DNA of 64,000 nucleotides from Chitinophagaceae bacterium (GTDB lineage: Bacteria > Bacteroidota > Bacteroidia > Chitinophagales > Chitinophagaceae), in assembly GCA_016722465.1 (NCBI GenBank), contig JADKJC010000013.1, positions 248,001 through 312,000 of the forward strand. The letters run 5' to 3'. Position 1 is the stretch's first letter, and the number at the start of each line of letters is the position of its first letter. The position numbers and the translations under genes are program-made. Below the pieces are notes generated by a model. The model did no database searches and was not told the origin of the DNA. It saw nothing but the letters and a program-made list of their open reading frames with translations. This document shows, in pieces, positions 8,925 through 18,364 of this stretch.

Positions 8925-11737
8925 TTATCTTCTTATCATCCTCACCCCGCCATCATTGCCTTTATCTAATCCTGTCTTGCTGAGGTTGTAAGTAAAGCCC
9001 AGCATAAAGAAGCGGCGCAGGTTATTGGTGCGGTTGTCTTCGATATAATTAAGATTGGCTGTTCTGCTGATGCTGGTGTTTTTATCCAGCAGGTCATTTA
9101 CCGAAAGTTTTAATTCTCCCCGGTTAAAATGCAACAGCTGTTTGCTGATGGCCATGTTCCAGATAGGGATGCGCTGGTTGTAACCAGCTGCCTGCTGGCT
9201 GGTGATGCGGTAATTAAGGTCAGTTGAAAAAAAGAATCCAGTTGGTAACTCAAGGCTGATATCTGCACCATATTCCTGGTTGACATAATGATTGTTGGCA
9301 TTAGGCTGTAATGAATACTTCGTGTTATAATAATTGATCTCAGCAGATAAACCAAGTGTAAGCTTTTCTGTTGGGTTCATATCAAGTCTTGCCGAAGGGC
9401 CAAGCATAACCTGGCTGATATTGTTGGCCTGCTTTTGCAAAAATTGCCTGCCCTTGCTGTAGCTGCTGTTGGAGCTTATTTCCAGGCTGCCTTTTAAAAA
9501 TCGAACCGGGAAACTGTAACTGACAGAACTGTTGATATTGTAAACGCCGTTTGTATTCACCGGCATTACACTGTCTACTCCAAGATTGCTGATCGTATTG
9601 CTGTTCACGATTTTGTTTTGTGTGGTTTGAAAGCTAACAAAGGCAAAAAGATTGTTGTTTTTAAATGGATTCATCAGGGATGTATTCAACCGGAGGATGT
9701 GTGTATATTCCTGGTCAAGTGCCGGGTTGCCAATCTTTATCAGCAGCCTGTTGCTGTTATCGGGTACCGGCTGCATCTGTGATGGAAGGCTGGTTGGTGC
9801 TGGTAGTATAGTTTAATGTGATGTTCCTGAACCTGCTGAACTGGTATTGAAACCTGGCATTGGGCAACAGGTTGCTGAATTCTTTTTGATGGGAGGGAAC
9901 TGGCTGTTGCTGCTGCCTGATCGGCCTTCCAGCCTTGCCTGCTGCACAATGAAGCCTGCAGCATAATTGTATTTTTTGTTTGCTTACGGAAACGGAGACC
10001 AGTATTTACCGTATTATAAGTACTGATGTAATGATTGGTGAGATCAGCATTGGGCAGATCAAATTTTCCGTTCAACTGATTGTAATCAAACGTTTCCTTG
10101 CCTGCGGTGTTTTTATTGTAACTGTTACCGACACTGAATTCTATCAGCGATCTTTTAAAAACAGGTTCGGTATAAGCAATCCTGGCATTGTATCCGTTCA
10201 TATCCGAACTGTTGGCATTGTGCTGGTTGACGGAATCCCTGTTCAGCAGGCTGCCATCTGTATTGTAGAATCCTGTTAAAGATGCCAGTTTACCACTTCC
10301 ATTACTATTGTTTAGATTTCCCTGGAGATTCACAGAAAAAGTTCTCCCCCTGCGGTGAAATTTCTTCCGGTACAATATGCCTGCGTTTAAATTGTACCCG
10401 CTATTTTCTGTATCGTAATTACTGTAGCCATCATTAATCAGTTTATTTGATTGGGATAAGGTACTGTAATCAGACCTTGTTTTATTTTTTGTATCCTGCT
10501 GGCTGAAGGCCGAAGTGATCTTCACCGAATTAAAAGAATCCAGCTGGATATCTGCATTGATATTTAACCGGTGACTCAAATTCAAATTATCGGTATAGCC
10601 ATTCTGTCGGTACAGATTGGCCGGGGTGAAATACTGGCGCTGCAAACTGCTTTGCCGGTAGGGATTGAAACGGCTGAAAAAATAATTGCTCCTGAAATCC
10701 GTTTTGTTACCGATGATATTATTGTAGTTAACGCCGCTGCCAAAAGTGGTATTGATGCCATTGTTATTGCCGCCGATCAACCCGGCCAGTGGATCATCCT
10801 GCGAAATGTTCATACTTATTTCACCACTGCCATTGCCCAGGCCACGCATTTGATTCATCGCACCGGTAAAGTTCAGTATGTCCATAAAAGAAAAGCCTTC
10901 TGCATTGGAATTATTGCCCATGCCAATCACCGACATTTGCCTGGCACCTTTGAATGAATTGACATTGAACCTGCCCTGGTAACGGTTGCCTGTACCGGCG
11001 CCTGCCATTGCCTTTCCAAACAATCCCTTTTTCTTATCCTTTTTTAATTTCAGGTTGATCGTCTTTTCGCTGTTGCCATCATCAAAGCCGGTGAGTTGCG
11101 CCTGGTCGCTTTGCTTATCATATACCTGCACTTTGTCCACCGCATCGGCAGGTAAGTTTTTGGTTGCCAGTTTGGGATCATTGCCAAAGAATTCTTTACC
11201 ATCCACCAGTACTTTCTGCACTTTTTCGCCCTGGGCTTTTACGTTGCCATCCTTGTCCACTTTTACGCCGGGTAATTTTTTCAGCAGGTCTTCCACGTTG
11301 GCGTTGGGTTTTGTTTTAAAAGAAGCTGCATTGTATTGAATGGTATCACCAACCAGTGTTACCGGTGGTGTTTCATTGGCGATCACTACTTCATCTAGTG
11401 TTGTTGCCCTGTCGGTTAAAAAGATAGTGCCCAACTCTATGTTCTTTTTAACCTCACTGATGGTAAAATATTTATTGATGGTATGATAAGACGTATGCGT
11501 CAGCAGCAGCCGGTATTCTCCGTGGGCGAGCCCGGTCAGTTCAAACTGGCCATTGTTGCGCGTCATTGAAAAGGAGACGAGTGAAGAATCTTTTTTCTGC
11601 AACAGGGTGATGGTGGCATTTGCTACCGGTTTTTTCAGGGTGCTGTCGTAGAGCATTCCTTTTACAAGGCTGCTTTGTCCATAAAGCTGCTGATTGCAAA
11701 GGATGATCAGGAAGATAAAAATGTTGAAATATTTCAT
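8925..11737 (-). CDS. TonB-type outer-membrane beta-barrel protein with carboxypeptidase regulatory domain, frameshifted
   Basis: About 935 residues once joined. A signal peptide (about 1-20, ending YGQ) is followed by a carboxypeptidase regulatory-like beta-sandwich (about 22-110), a plug-like domain (LDEVVIANETPP, LLKKLPGVKVDKDGNV, KVLVDGKEFFGNDPK) and a long C-terminal barrel ending in RRFFMLGFTYNLSK and MIRR. This is the outer-membrane beta-barrel family related to TonB receptors, usually paired with GLPGLI proteins. The frame changes three times in about 210 bp: near 9972-9980 (A runs), near 9891-9897 (GGGAGGG on +) and near 9771-9784. Between them the other frames still read as family sequence (YAAGFIVQQARLEGRSG, EFSNLLPNARFQYQFSRF, STNQPSIT, MQPVPDNSN), so the gene was recently intact or the assembly is faulty here. 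Its promoter shares the operator of the GLPGLI gene. Confidence 0.85.
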
Positions 11738-11754
11738 GGCTGAATATTATCGCA

Positions 11755-11820
11755 CAAATCTATCAGTCGTAAAACGGAAAGGCGGTTAATCAACTTTGGT
11801 TTAAGGTTAATTAATGTTAA
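11755..11820 (-). promoter_or_regulatory. Operator and promoter of the outer-membrane beta-barrel gene
   Basis: Read on the minus strand, decamers TTAACATTAA and TTAACCTTAA start at 11820 and 11810. A third half-site TTAACC starts at 11789, 21 bp further on. The -7 element TAGATTTG starts at 11762, 27 bp after the third half-site. The start codon begins at 11737. Every spacing equals that in the GLPGLI promoter. Confidence 0.75.
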
Positions 11821-11834
11821 TGGCGGATGGAGAG

Positions 11835-13079
11835 CTATTGTAGGGTAAGATTACCCTGTATCAAAAAACTTTTGCCGGGTCGGGTGGTTAGCTTGCTCCC
11901 GGGGGCTAATGTATAAGGGATATCCAGTTTGCAATCACCGGTGGCCACCGGATCAATAATGATCTCATTGCCGGGATAGACAGTGGATGGCGGTTTGAGA
12001 TTGTATTTCCAGTTGGCAGCATCACTCCAGTTGCCGCTGCCGGTAAAAATGTACTGCGTAAAATAATCACCCACAAAATTGCTGATATCGAACGATCTTA
12101 ATTTCTGATTGACGGTAATGGTGAAAGGCCCGACCATCCTCGTAAATTTTTCATTGCTGATGTAACCGTATTTGCCATTCCTGAAAGCAAGCCCTTCACT
12201 TTGTCCCATCACTGTTGCATCACCAAGGTCAATTCTTCTCTTGTTACCGGTAAAAAAACTGTCTGCCTTGTAATCAGATAAAATGTGCAGGTAATGATTG
12301 CCCGTACCACTGTTTTGATAACCAAGTAAAGTGATGATGTTTTGCCCGGGTACTTTATCTGCAGCGGTAACCAGGTAACCAGTGGCAAATGTTTCCATTG
12401 CGGCAGCGATATAATTACCTGCATTGCTGTTGTTGATAAGGTAGTGTGTGGTATTATTATCCGCCCAGTTTTTTGAGAAGAGGTGGATCTTGTTATTGTC
12501 AACGATCATGGCTTCGCAATCAAATTTCGTATTGTTATATCCTGATGGTGTAGCTGGTTGCGGTTGATCGCTGTAAGTAAAATGGATGGTTTCAATTTGT
12601 GCCGCCGGGATGGTATCAACCGCATTGCTCAGATTGATGGAGCTGAAAGGAAACTTATAAATCTTCAGATCAGTTCTTCCTCCATTTTGATTGTTGCCAA
12701 AATCACCCACGTATAAATAAGTGCCGTCAAAAGCAAGTTCTTCCCAGTCGGTATTGACAGCGCCGGATAAAATAACTCTTTGCTGCAGTGTATTACTGAT
12801 GGTATCAATCCTGTAAAGAGCAGCCTTGCCACCTTTGTCATTAAAGCTCCACAAGTAACCACCGGCCATGTGCAAGCAGCTGGTTTCAACAAGTGAGTCG
12901 GTGAGGGGATCAACTTTTATGATGGGAGTGTAGGTGGTAATATTGTAAGTGCAACTGCCATTATTGCTTGAAGCCGCCGCATTGTAATTGCCTGCCAACG
13001 GATCGGTGCAGCCGGCAAGCTGGCTATGTGAAGAAGAATAGATATTAAAGAGTAATAAAAACGCAATTACATTTTTCAT
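11835..13079 (-). CDS. Secreted propeller-like protein with shared C-terminal module
   Basis: A 414-residue exported protein. A signal peptide (about 1-19) is followed by a cysteine-containing motif common in Bacteroidota surface proteins (AGCTDPLAGNYNAAAS, NGSCTYN, about 22-45). The middle (about 55-335) has repeated four-strand segments (TYLYVGDFGNNQNG, KIHLFSKNWADN, GKYGYISNEKF) that look like a beta-propeller. The last 72 residues (11835-12053) are the module TGSGNWSDAANW...GNLTLQ, also found at the ends of the proteins at 20915-22873, 38289-39017 and 57775-62988. No recognised T9SS C-terminal domain is present, so this module may replace it. Function and ligand are unknown. The start chosen is the ATG with the best signal peptide. 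Confidence 0.8.
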   Translation of the reverse strand: MKNVIAFLLLFNIYSSSHSQLAGCTDPLAGNYNAAASSNNGSCTYNITTYTPIIKVDPLTDSLVETSCLHMAGGYLWSFNDKGGKAALYRIDTISNTLQQRVILSGAVNTDWEELAFDGTYLYVGDFGNNQNGGRTDLKIYKFPFSSINLSNAVDTIPAAQIETIHFTYSDQPQPATPSGYNNTKFDCEAMIVDNNKIHLFSKNWADNNTTHYLINNSNAGNYIAAAMETFATGYLVTAADKVPGQNIITLLGYQNSGTGNHYLHILSDYKADSFFTGNKRRIDLGDATVMGQSEGLAFRNGKYGYISNEKFTRMVGPFTITVNQKLRSFDISNFVGDYFTQYIFTGSGNWSDAANWKYNLKPPSTVYPGNEIIIDPVATGDCKLDIPYTLAPGSKLTTRPGKSFLIQGNLTLQ

Positions 13080-13221
13080 GTTGAGCGAAGTTCAGTTGGA
13101 ATAAACTGACTGCAATGTATTGAAATGATCCTTTTCGAAAGCTAAAGATGCCAATTGGTATGCAGTATAAGGGAGTGACACAACGATGCTGATCCAAAAA
13201 TACAACTGTCAGGGCTAAAAA

Positions 13222-14625
13222 TTATTTCACTATTGCTCCCTGCTCAATCCAGCAGCGGAGGATGTTTCTTTCTTCAGGCGTAATGTTGGTTTTGTTGTTC
13301 TGCGGCATTGTTTTGGTGATCACTACCCGCTGCATGATGAGGTCTTTCTTTTTCACAATGTCCTGCGGCGTATCATACACTACACCATTCGGCGGAGCAG
13401 TATACACATCATCGGTGGGTTTGGAAGAATGGCATTGAACGCACCTGCTCTGAATAATGGCATTGACTGCTGCAAAGCTTACATTGGGCTTGCATTCGTC
13501 CGTGTTTTTTTGGGGAGCCGTTACAAAACTTACGGCCAGCAGTAGCCCAACGGAGGCCGGCAGAATATACACATTGTACTGGCCTTTTTCTTTTAAGTTG
13601 AGGTAGTGTTTTACACCGGCGGTGCCCAGCGAAATAGCTGCCAGCACTGCCCATGAATATTGATTGCCGAAGGTGCTGGGGAAGTGATTGCTCACCATTA
13701 CAAACAATACCGGCAGTGTAAAGTAGTTGTTGTGCAGCGACCTGGCCAATGCTTTTTTACCATAGGAAGGATCAACGGGCTGGCCAATTTTGGCGGCGGC
13801 TACCATTGCCTTTTGGGCAGGGATGATGACGAAGAAAACATTGGCCGCCATCAGCGAACCGATCATGGCGCCAAAGTGAATGTAAGCCGCCCTGGAATTA
13901 AAAACCTGTGCATAAAAATAAGCAAAGCCGGTAAGCAATGCAAAGCCAACGATTGAAAATAAAAATGGTTTTTTTATAAGAGGGGATTTGCAAAGCAGGT
14001 CGTACAATATCCATGCAATAACAAACGATCCTATACCAATACCAATGGCTGCGGCAGCACTAAGGTTCATCACATTGGTATCTACCAGCATTGCTTTGGC
14101 ATTGAAATAATATACCACGAATAATAAGCTGAAACCGGATATCCAGGTAAAATATGCTTCGTATTTGAACCAGTGCAAATGTTTGGGTAATGTTTTTGGG
14201 GCAACCTTGTATTTCTCCAGGTAATAAAACCCGCCGCCATGTACAGCCCATAAATTCCCGGCCAGTTCATCCCTTACATTTTCAGTCCTGTTCAATGCAT
14301 TTTCTAAAAAAACGAAATAGAAAGAGGCACCGATCCAGGCGATGCCGAATGTGATGTGCATGAGCCTTACAACAATATTCAGCCATTCCATCAGGTGACC
14401 TTCGTACGGTGTGCCTTTTGCCGAATACCAGGTATATGCAATCAGCGCCATGACGACCAGCACAAGGCAGGTATAAATAAAGCCCTGCGAAAGATGCAGC
14501 TGATCCTTTTGTGCATCGCCAGCGTCCTGTGATTGTTTATCGAGGTGGTGGAACTGGTAGGTCATTACTACCAGCATTACCAGGATAAGTCCGAGAACAG
14601 CATAAACTAACACATTCACCATCAT
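13222..14625 (-). CDS. puuD: Urate hydroxylase PuuD (membrane urate oxidase with cytochrome c domain)
   Basis: A 467-residue membrane enzyme that oxidises urate to 5-hydroxyisourate and passes electrons to the respiratory chain through its own cytochrome c domain, so no peroxide is made. The membrane part (about 1-370, around eight helices) carries the family motifs RLMHITFGIAWIGASFYFVF, LWAVHGGGFYYLEKY and KYEAYFTWISG. The C-terminal domain has the haem site CVQCH (395-399), a likely Met ligand at about 440 (TKTMPQN) and ends IEQGAIVK. It faces away from the allantoinase gene across a short shared control region and supplies the first step of the pathway encoded by the next five genes. Confidence 0.93.
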   Translation of the reverse strand: MMVNVLVYAVLGLILVMLVVMTYQFHHLDKQSQDAGDAQKDQLHLSQGFIYTCLVLVVMALIAYTWYSAKGTPYEGHLMEWLNIVVRLMHITFGIAWIGASFYFVFLENALNRTENVRDELAGNLWAVHGGGFYYLEKYKVAPKTLPKHLHWFKYEAYFTWISGFSLLFVVYYFNAKAMLVDTNVMNLSAAAAIGIGIGSFVIAWILYDLLCKSPLIKKPFLFSIVGFALLTGFAYFYAQVFNSRAAYIHFGAMIGSLMAANVFFVIIPAQKAMVAAAKIGQPVDPSYGKKALARSLHNNYFTLPVLFVMVSNHFPSTFGNQYSWAVLAAISLGTAGVKHYLNLKEKGQYNVYILPASVGLLLAVSFVTAPQKNTDECKPNVSFAAVNAIIQSRCVQCHSSKPTDDVYTAPPNGVVYDTPQDIVKKKDLIMQRVVITKTMPQNNKTNITPEERNILRCWIEQGAIVK

Positions 14626-14704
14626 ATTTCTGCATTTTCTGTTTTATACAAGTCCACAATTTAAAATTTTGTTTTGTATTTTTATCTTTTCTAAAATTTT
14701 TTCA

Positions 14705-16033
14705 GTGAGAGCATTTCATAGTAAGAGAGTGGTATTTCCGGATGGGATCAAAGACGCCATTGTTTTAGTGGATAATGGCGTAATTACCGGCATTGTTACA
14801 GCATTGCCTTCAACAGGTAATATTGAATTAATTGAACTGGGCGATAAGATATTAATGCCAGGTGTGATTGATCCGCATGTACATATTAATGAGCCCGGCA
14901 GGGCAGAGTGGGAAGGTTTTGATACCGCTACCAAAGCTGCCATTGCAGGAGGTGTTACAACACTGGTAGATATGCCGCTGAATGCTTTTCCTGTTACCAC
15001 AACTGTTGCAGCACTGGAAGAAAAAAAAATGGTGACAAAAGGTAAGCTCCACACCAATGTTGGGTTCTGGGGTGGATTGGTGCCCGGAAATCATAATGAA
15101 GTAGAGTGGTTAATCAAAAACGGCGTGCTGGGTTTCAAAGCTTTCTTAACGCATTCCGGAATTGATGAATTTCCCAATGTAACGGAACACGACCTGCGGT
15201 TGACAATGCCCATAATTGCAAAATATAATTTGCCATTGCTGGTTCACTGTGAGTTATCCGATAAGAATTACAAGCATGCCGGGGATGTAAGGTCGTATAT
15301 GCATTACATGAAAACCCGGCCGGAAAAATGGGAAGATGATGCCGTGGCGATGATGATCAGGTTGTGTGGGCAGTTGCATTGCCGGGTACATATTGTGCAT
15401 TTATCCTCTGCCCATTCACTCGGGCAAATTCGCCGTGCCAGGCAACAGGGGCTGCCATTAACAGTTGAAACCAGCCAGCATTATTTGTATTTTAATGCCG
15501 AAGATATCAGGGATGGGCAAACACAATTTAAATGTGCACCACCCATTCGGGAAAAAAAGAACAATGATAAACTCTGGCAGGGATTAAAAGAAGGGTTGAT
15601 CGATTTTGTAGCTACCGATCATTCACCCGCCACCCCATCACTAAAAGAAATTAAAAGCGGTAATTTTATGAAAGCCTGGGGAGGTATAGCTTCCATACAA
15701 TATGCGTTGCCGGTGTTATGGACGGCAGCTAAAGAAAGGGATTGCACATTTAATGATATTGCCAAATGGTTGTGTGAAAACCCGGCCCGGCTGATAGGTA
15801 AGGAAAACAGCAAAGGAAAAATAGCGAAGGGTTTTGATGCCGACCTGGTAGTGGTGGATGATGAAAAATCTTTTGTGGTGGAGGAAAGTGGTTGTTATCA
15901 CAAACATAAAATATCACCTTATATGGGAGAAACATTGTATGCTGTGGTAGAGCAAACCTATTTGGGTGGCGAAAAGGTTTATGAAGATGGACAGTTTATA
16001 CAATTAAATAAAGGGAAAATAATTTTAAGATAA
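14705..16033 (+). CDS. allB: Allantoinase
   Basis: A 442-residue amidohydrolase that opens allantoin to allantoate. The dinuclear metal site is visible: DPHVHINEPGR (HxH), the lysine of GFKAFL that is normally carbamylated, HCELS, HIVHLSS and ATDHSP. Length and order are standard. The frame is also open upstream to a TTG at 14669, but the GTG at 14705 gives the normal family start (MRAFHSKRVVFPDG), so I use it. It follows puuD divergently and precedes allantoicase by 87 bp, consistent with one urate-degradation operon. Confidence 0.93.
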   Translation: MRAFHSKRVVFPDGIKDAIVLVDNGVITGIVTALPSTGNIELIELGDKILMPGVIDPHVHINEPGRAEWEGFDTATKAAIAGGVTTLVDMPLNAFPVTTTVAALEEKKMVTKGKLHTNVGFWGGLVPGNHNEVEWLIKNGVLGFKAFLTHSGIDEFPNVTEHDLRLTMPIIAKYNLPLLVHCELSDKNYKHAGDVRSYMHYMKTRPEKWEDDAVAMMIRLCGQLHCRVHIVHLSSAHSLGQIRRARQQGLPLTVETSQHYLYFNAEDIRDGQTQFKCAPPIREKKNNDKLWQGLKEGLIDFVATDHSPATPSLKEIKSGNFMKAWGGIASIQYALPVLWTAAKERDCTFNDIAKWLCENPARLIGKENSKGKIAKGFDADLVVVDDEKSFVVEESGCYHKHKISPYMGETLYAVVEQTYLGGEKVYEDGQFIQLNKGKIILR

Positions 16034-16037
16034 GCCC

Positions 16038-16109
16038 ACGCAAAGACGGAAAGAAAAATCAAGACGTAATAAAACTTTGTTTCTTTGCCTCTTAGCTTCT
16101 TTGCGTGAC
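16038..16109. repeat. CTTTGCG-type intergenic repeat
   Basis: The allB-alc gap holds ACGCAAAGACGG and, facing it, TTGCCTCTTAGCTTCTTTGCGTG. The outer ends CACGCAAAGA / TCTTTGCGTG are an inverted repeat. A related copy lies at 39061-39105. Confidence 0.5.
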
Positions 16110-16120
16110 AAAAATAAAAT

Positions 16121-17129
16121 ATGAGCGCTAACACATTCAACAACCTCATCGATCTTGCTGCAGAGCGTCTTGGCGGCAAAGCATTGCAATGCACAGATGA
16201 TTTTTTTGCAGAGAAAGAAAATTTACTAAAGCCCGGGAGAGGAATCTTTATTGTAGATAAATATACCGACCGTGGCAAATGGATGGATGGATGGGAGAGC
16301 CGCCGCAAAAGGGTTCCCGGCACGACTGGTGTGTGATACAACTGGCCACCTCCGGCCGAATACATGAAGTAGATATTGATACCAATCATTTCCTTGGCAA
16401 TCATCCTCCCTTTGCATCATTGGAAGCAGCAAACATCAGTGATATTGCCGGTATTGATTTTGATACAGTACAATGGACGGAGATACTGCCAAAAATGCCT
16501 TTACAGCCTGGATCGCAAAACATATTTGAAATTGAAGACAGGACAATTTACACCCATCTTCGCCTGCACATTTATCCGGATGGCGGCGTGGCAAGGCTGA
16601 AAGTGTACGGTGAAGTATTCAAAGACTGGAGCAAAGTAAGTACTGGAGAATTGATTGACCTGGCAGCAGCAACGAATGGCGCCAAATCTGTTTTGTGCAA
16701 CGATATGTTTTTCTCACACATGGACAATCTCATCATGCCCGGCCGTGGTGTGAATATGGGCGATGGCTGGGAAACAAAACGCAACCGTACGCCGAACAAT
16801 AAAGATTGGGTGATCGTAAAACTGGCACATGAAGGTCATATCAAAAGAGCATTGATTGATACCTGTCATTTCAAGGGCAATTATCCCGACAGTTGTTTGA
16901 TTGAAGGATGCAATATTGAACTGGGGAAAAGATCGATATGCAAAGTGAAGGCATTGTTTGGCAAACCATTTTGCCACAACAAAAGTTACAGGCCGATCAT
17001 GAACATTATTTTGAAAGTGAATTGGTGAATACAGCTGCAAGGTTTACACATGTACGTTTAACGATCTATCCTGATGGGGGTATCAGCAGGATGCGGTTGT
17101 GGGGAACGGCCTCCCCAAACCCCTGCTAA
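16121..17129 (+). CDS. alc: Allantoicase, frameshifted twice
   Basis: About 336 residues when joined. It hydrolyses allantoate to ureidoglycolate and urea. Two tandem allantoicase domains are visible: LIDLAAERLGGKALQCTDDF... (about 9-150) and ELIDLAAATNGAKSVLCNDMF... (about 175-330), with paired motifs PGRG, GWE(S/T)(R/K)R, HDWCVIQL / KDWVIVKL, DTNHFLGN / DTCHFKGN, LQADHEHYF and RLTIYPDGGISRMRLWG. The frame breaks near 16318-16322 (CCCGGCAC, one C missing rejoins RVPG to HDWC) and at the G run 16923-16926 (one G missing rejoins IEL to EKIDMQSEG). Both are single-base losses and the sequence on either side is fully conserved, so an assembly error is likelier than decay. The stop codon lies inside a GC-rich palindrome. 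Confidence 0.88.
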
Positions 17130-17141
17130 GGAGGGGCTTAG
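17101..17141. repeat. GC-rich palindromic element overlapping the alc stop codon
   Basis: CCCCT...GCTAAGG...AGGGG forms a C/G-rich imperfect hairpin that contains the allantoicase stop (17127-17129) and its last codons. It resembles the element at 17258-17296. Confidence 0.55.
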
Positions 17142-17257
17142 AAAGAGTTCAAAAATTTAGAGTGCTTGCGGAGTAGCTTGCAATGGCCGTACATGTTGAT
17201 TAAAGAACAAATGAATAAATGCTTAATTACAAAAGTTAAACAATAAAATAAAAGCCC

Positions 17258-17296
17258 GGCCTCCCTCTCTTTAGGAGAGGGAACGAGGGTGAGGCC
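17258..17296. repeat. Palindromic element just before uraD
   Basis: The outer arms GGCCTC / GAGGCC (17258-17263, 17291-17296) enclose a perfect inner stem CCCTCTC / GAGAGGG (17263-17269, 17275-17281) with a 5-base loop. The element ends three bases before the uraD ATG, so it covers the normal ribosome-binding region. Confidence 0.65.
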
Positions 17297-17299
17297 GTT

Positions 17300-17803
17300 A
17301 TGACTTTACACGAACTCAACACATTATCTAAAGACCTGCTTAAACAGGAGCTCTTCAAATGCTGCGGCAGCCACACGTGGGTGGACAAGATGCTGGCATT
17401 TTTCCCGGCAGATGATATGGTAGAGCTGATCAACGATGCCGAAGACCAGTGGTATGAATGCAGCGAAGCCGACTGGCTGGAAGCATTTACGCATCATCCT
17501 AAAATAGGTGATGCAGAGTCTTTAAAGAAAAAATTTGCTGCCACTGCACAATGGGCCAGTGGCGAACAGGGGGCTGTAGCCGGAGCATCACAGCAAACAT
17601 TGGAAGCCTTATCCAAAGGCAATGAAGACTATGAACAAAAATTTGGTTTTATATTTATCGTATGTGCTACCGGTAAATCGGCAGAAGAAATGTTAGCACT
17701 ATTGCAGGAACGTTTGCCCAACACAAAAGAAGATGAAATAAAAATTGCCATGGACGAACAAAATAAAATAACGCAACTCCGTTTACAAAAATTAGTAGAA
17801 TGA
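17300..17803 (+). CDS. uraD: OHCU decarboxylase
   Basis: A 167-residue cytosolic enzyme that decarboxylates 2-oxo-4-hydroxy-4-carboxy-5-ureidoimidazoline to S-allantoin, the third step from urate. Family motifs seen are LFKCCGSHTWVDKM (about 18-31), AFTHHPKIGD (catalytic His, about 62-71), WASGEQGAV (about 84-92) and FGFIFIVCATGKSAEEML (about 115-132). Length is normal. The next gene (HIU hydrolase) starts four bases before its stop (ATGA overlap), so the two consecutive enzymes are translationally coupled. A strong hairpin abuts the start codon, which may limit translation. Confidence 0.93.
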   Translation: MTLHELNTLSKDLLKQELFKCCGSHTWVDKMLAFFPADDMVELINDAEDQWYECSEADWLEAFTHHPKIGDAESLKKKFAATAQWASGEQGAVAGASQQTLEALSKGNEDYEQKFGFIFIVCATGKSAEEMLALLQERLPNTKEDEIKIAMDEQNKITQLRLQKLVE

Positions 17804-18138
17804 GCCAGGTAACCACACATATACTCGACACCACCAGGGGCAGGCCAGCCGCTGGCGTCACCATTACCATGTATGAAAAAATTGGATTGGAATGGCTGGA
17901 AGTAGCCAAAGGTATTACTAATCACGACGGTCGCCTCAGCAACCTGTTAAAGGAAGATGTAATGTTGCCTTATGGAATTTACAAAATGAACTTCGATGTA
18001 AAATCATATTTTGAAGTACATGGAGTCGATTCTTTTTACCCAACCGTGGACATCATCTTTGAAATAAAGACAACAGAACATTATCATGTGCCGCTGCTGT
18101 TGAATCCTTTTGGGTACAGCACTTATAGAGGTAGTTAA
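17800..18138 (+). CDS. uraH: 5-hydroxyisourate hydrolase (transthyretin-like)
   Basis: A 112-residue transthyretin-fold enzyme that hydrolyses 5-hydroxyisourate, the PuuD product, to OHCU. Motifs are THILDTTRGRPAAGV (N-terminal catalytic His at about 5 and the conserved RG), TNHDGRLS (about 41-48), FYPTVDIIFEI and the C-terminal signature YSTYRGS, the hallmark that separates HIU hydrolases from transthyretin. Length is standard. It overlaps uraD by four bases and completes the urate-to-allantoin steps. Confidence 0.95.
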   Translation: MSQVTTHILDTTRGRPAAGVTITMYEKIGLEWLEVAKGITNHDGRLSNLLKEDVMLPYGIYKMNFDVKSYFEVHGVDSFYPTVDIIFEIKTTEHYHVPLLLNPFGYSTYRGS

Positions 18139-18188
18139 GAGTGAAGGAATTAAAAAATGAAGAAATTAAAATTGAAGCAATGGGTTTC

Positions 18189-18329
18189 ATTCGTGTCAAT
18201 TCGTGGCCGTGAAATTGAGAAGTAAGAAATAAGGGATGAAAAATTGCAATAAGAAAGTCAAATAGCATTCGTGTTAATTCGTGCCATTCGTGGCAAACCC
18301 AATCTGTGATAATCCGTGCAATCTGTGGC
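18189..18329. repeat. Periodic ATTCGTG / ATCYGTG intergenic repeat
   Basis: Three clusters lie at 18189-18211, 18267-18295 and 18301-18329. In the second, ATTCGTG occurs three times at 9-10 base spacing. In the third, AATCTGTG, ATCCGTG and ATCTGTG follow with the same spacing. No reading frame is preserved. Confidence 0.6.
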
Positions 18330-18364
18330 TCACGTTCAACATTTAAAATACAAAACTAAAAATA

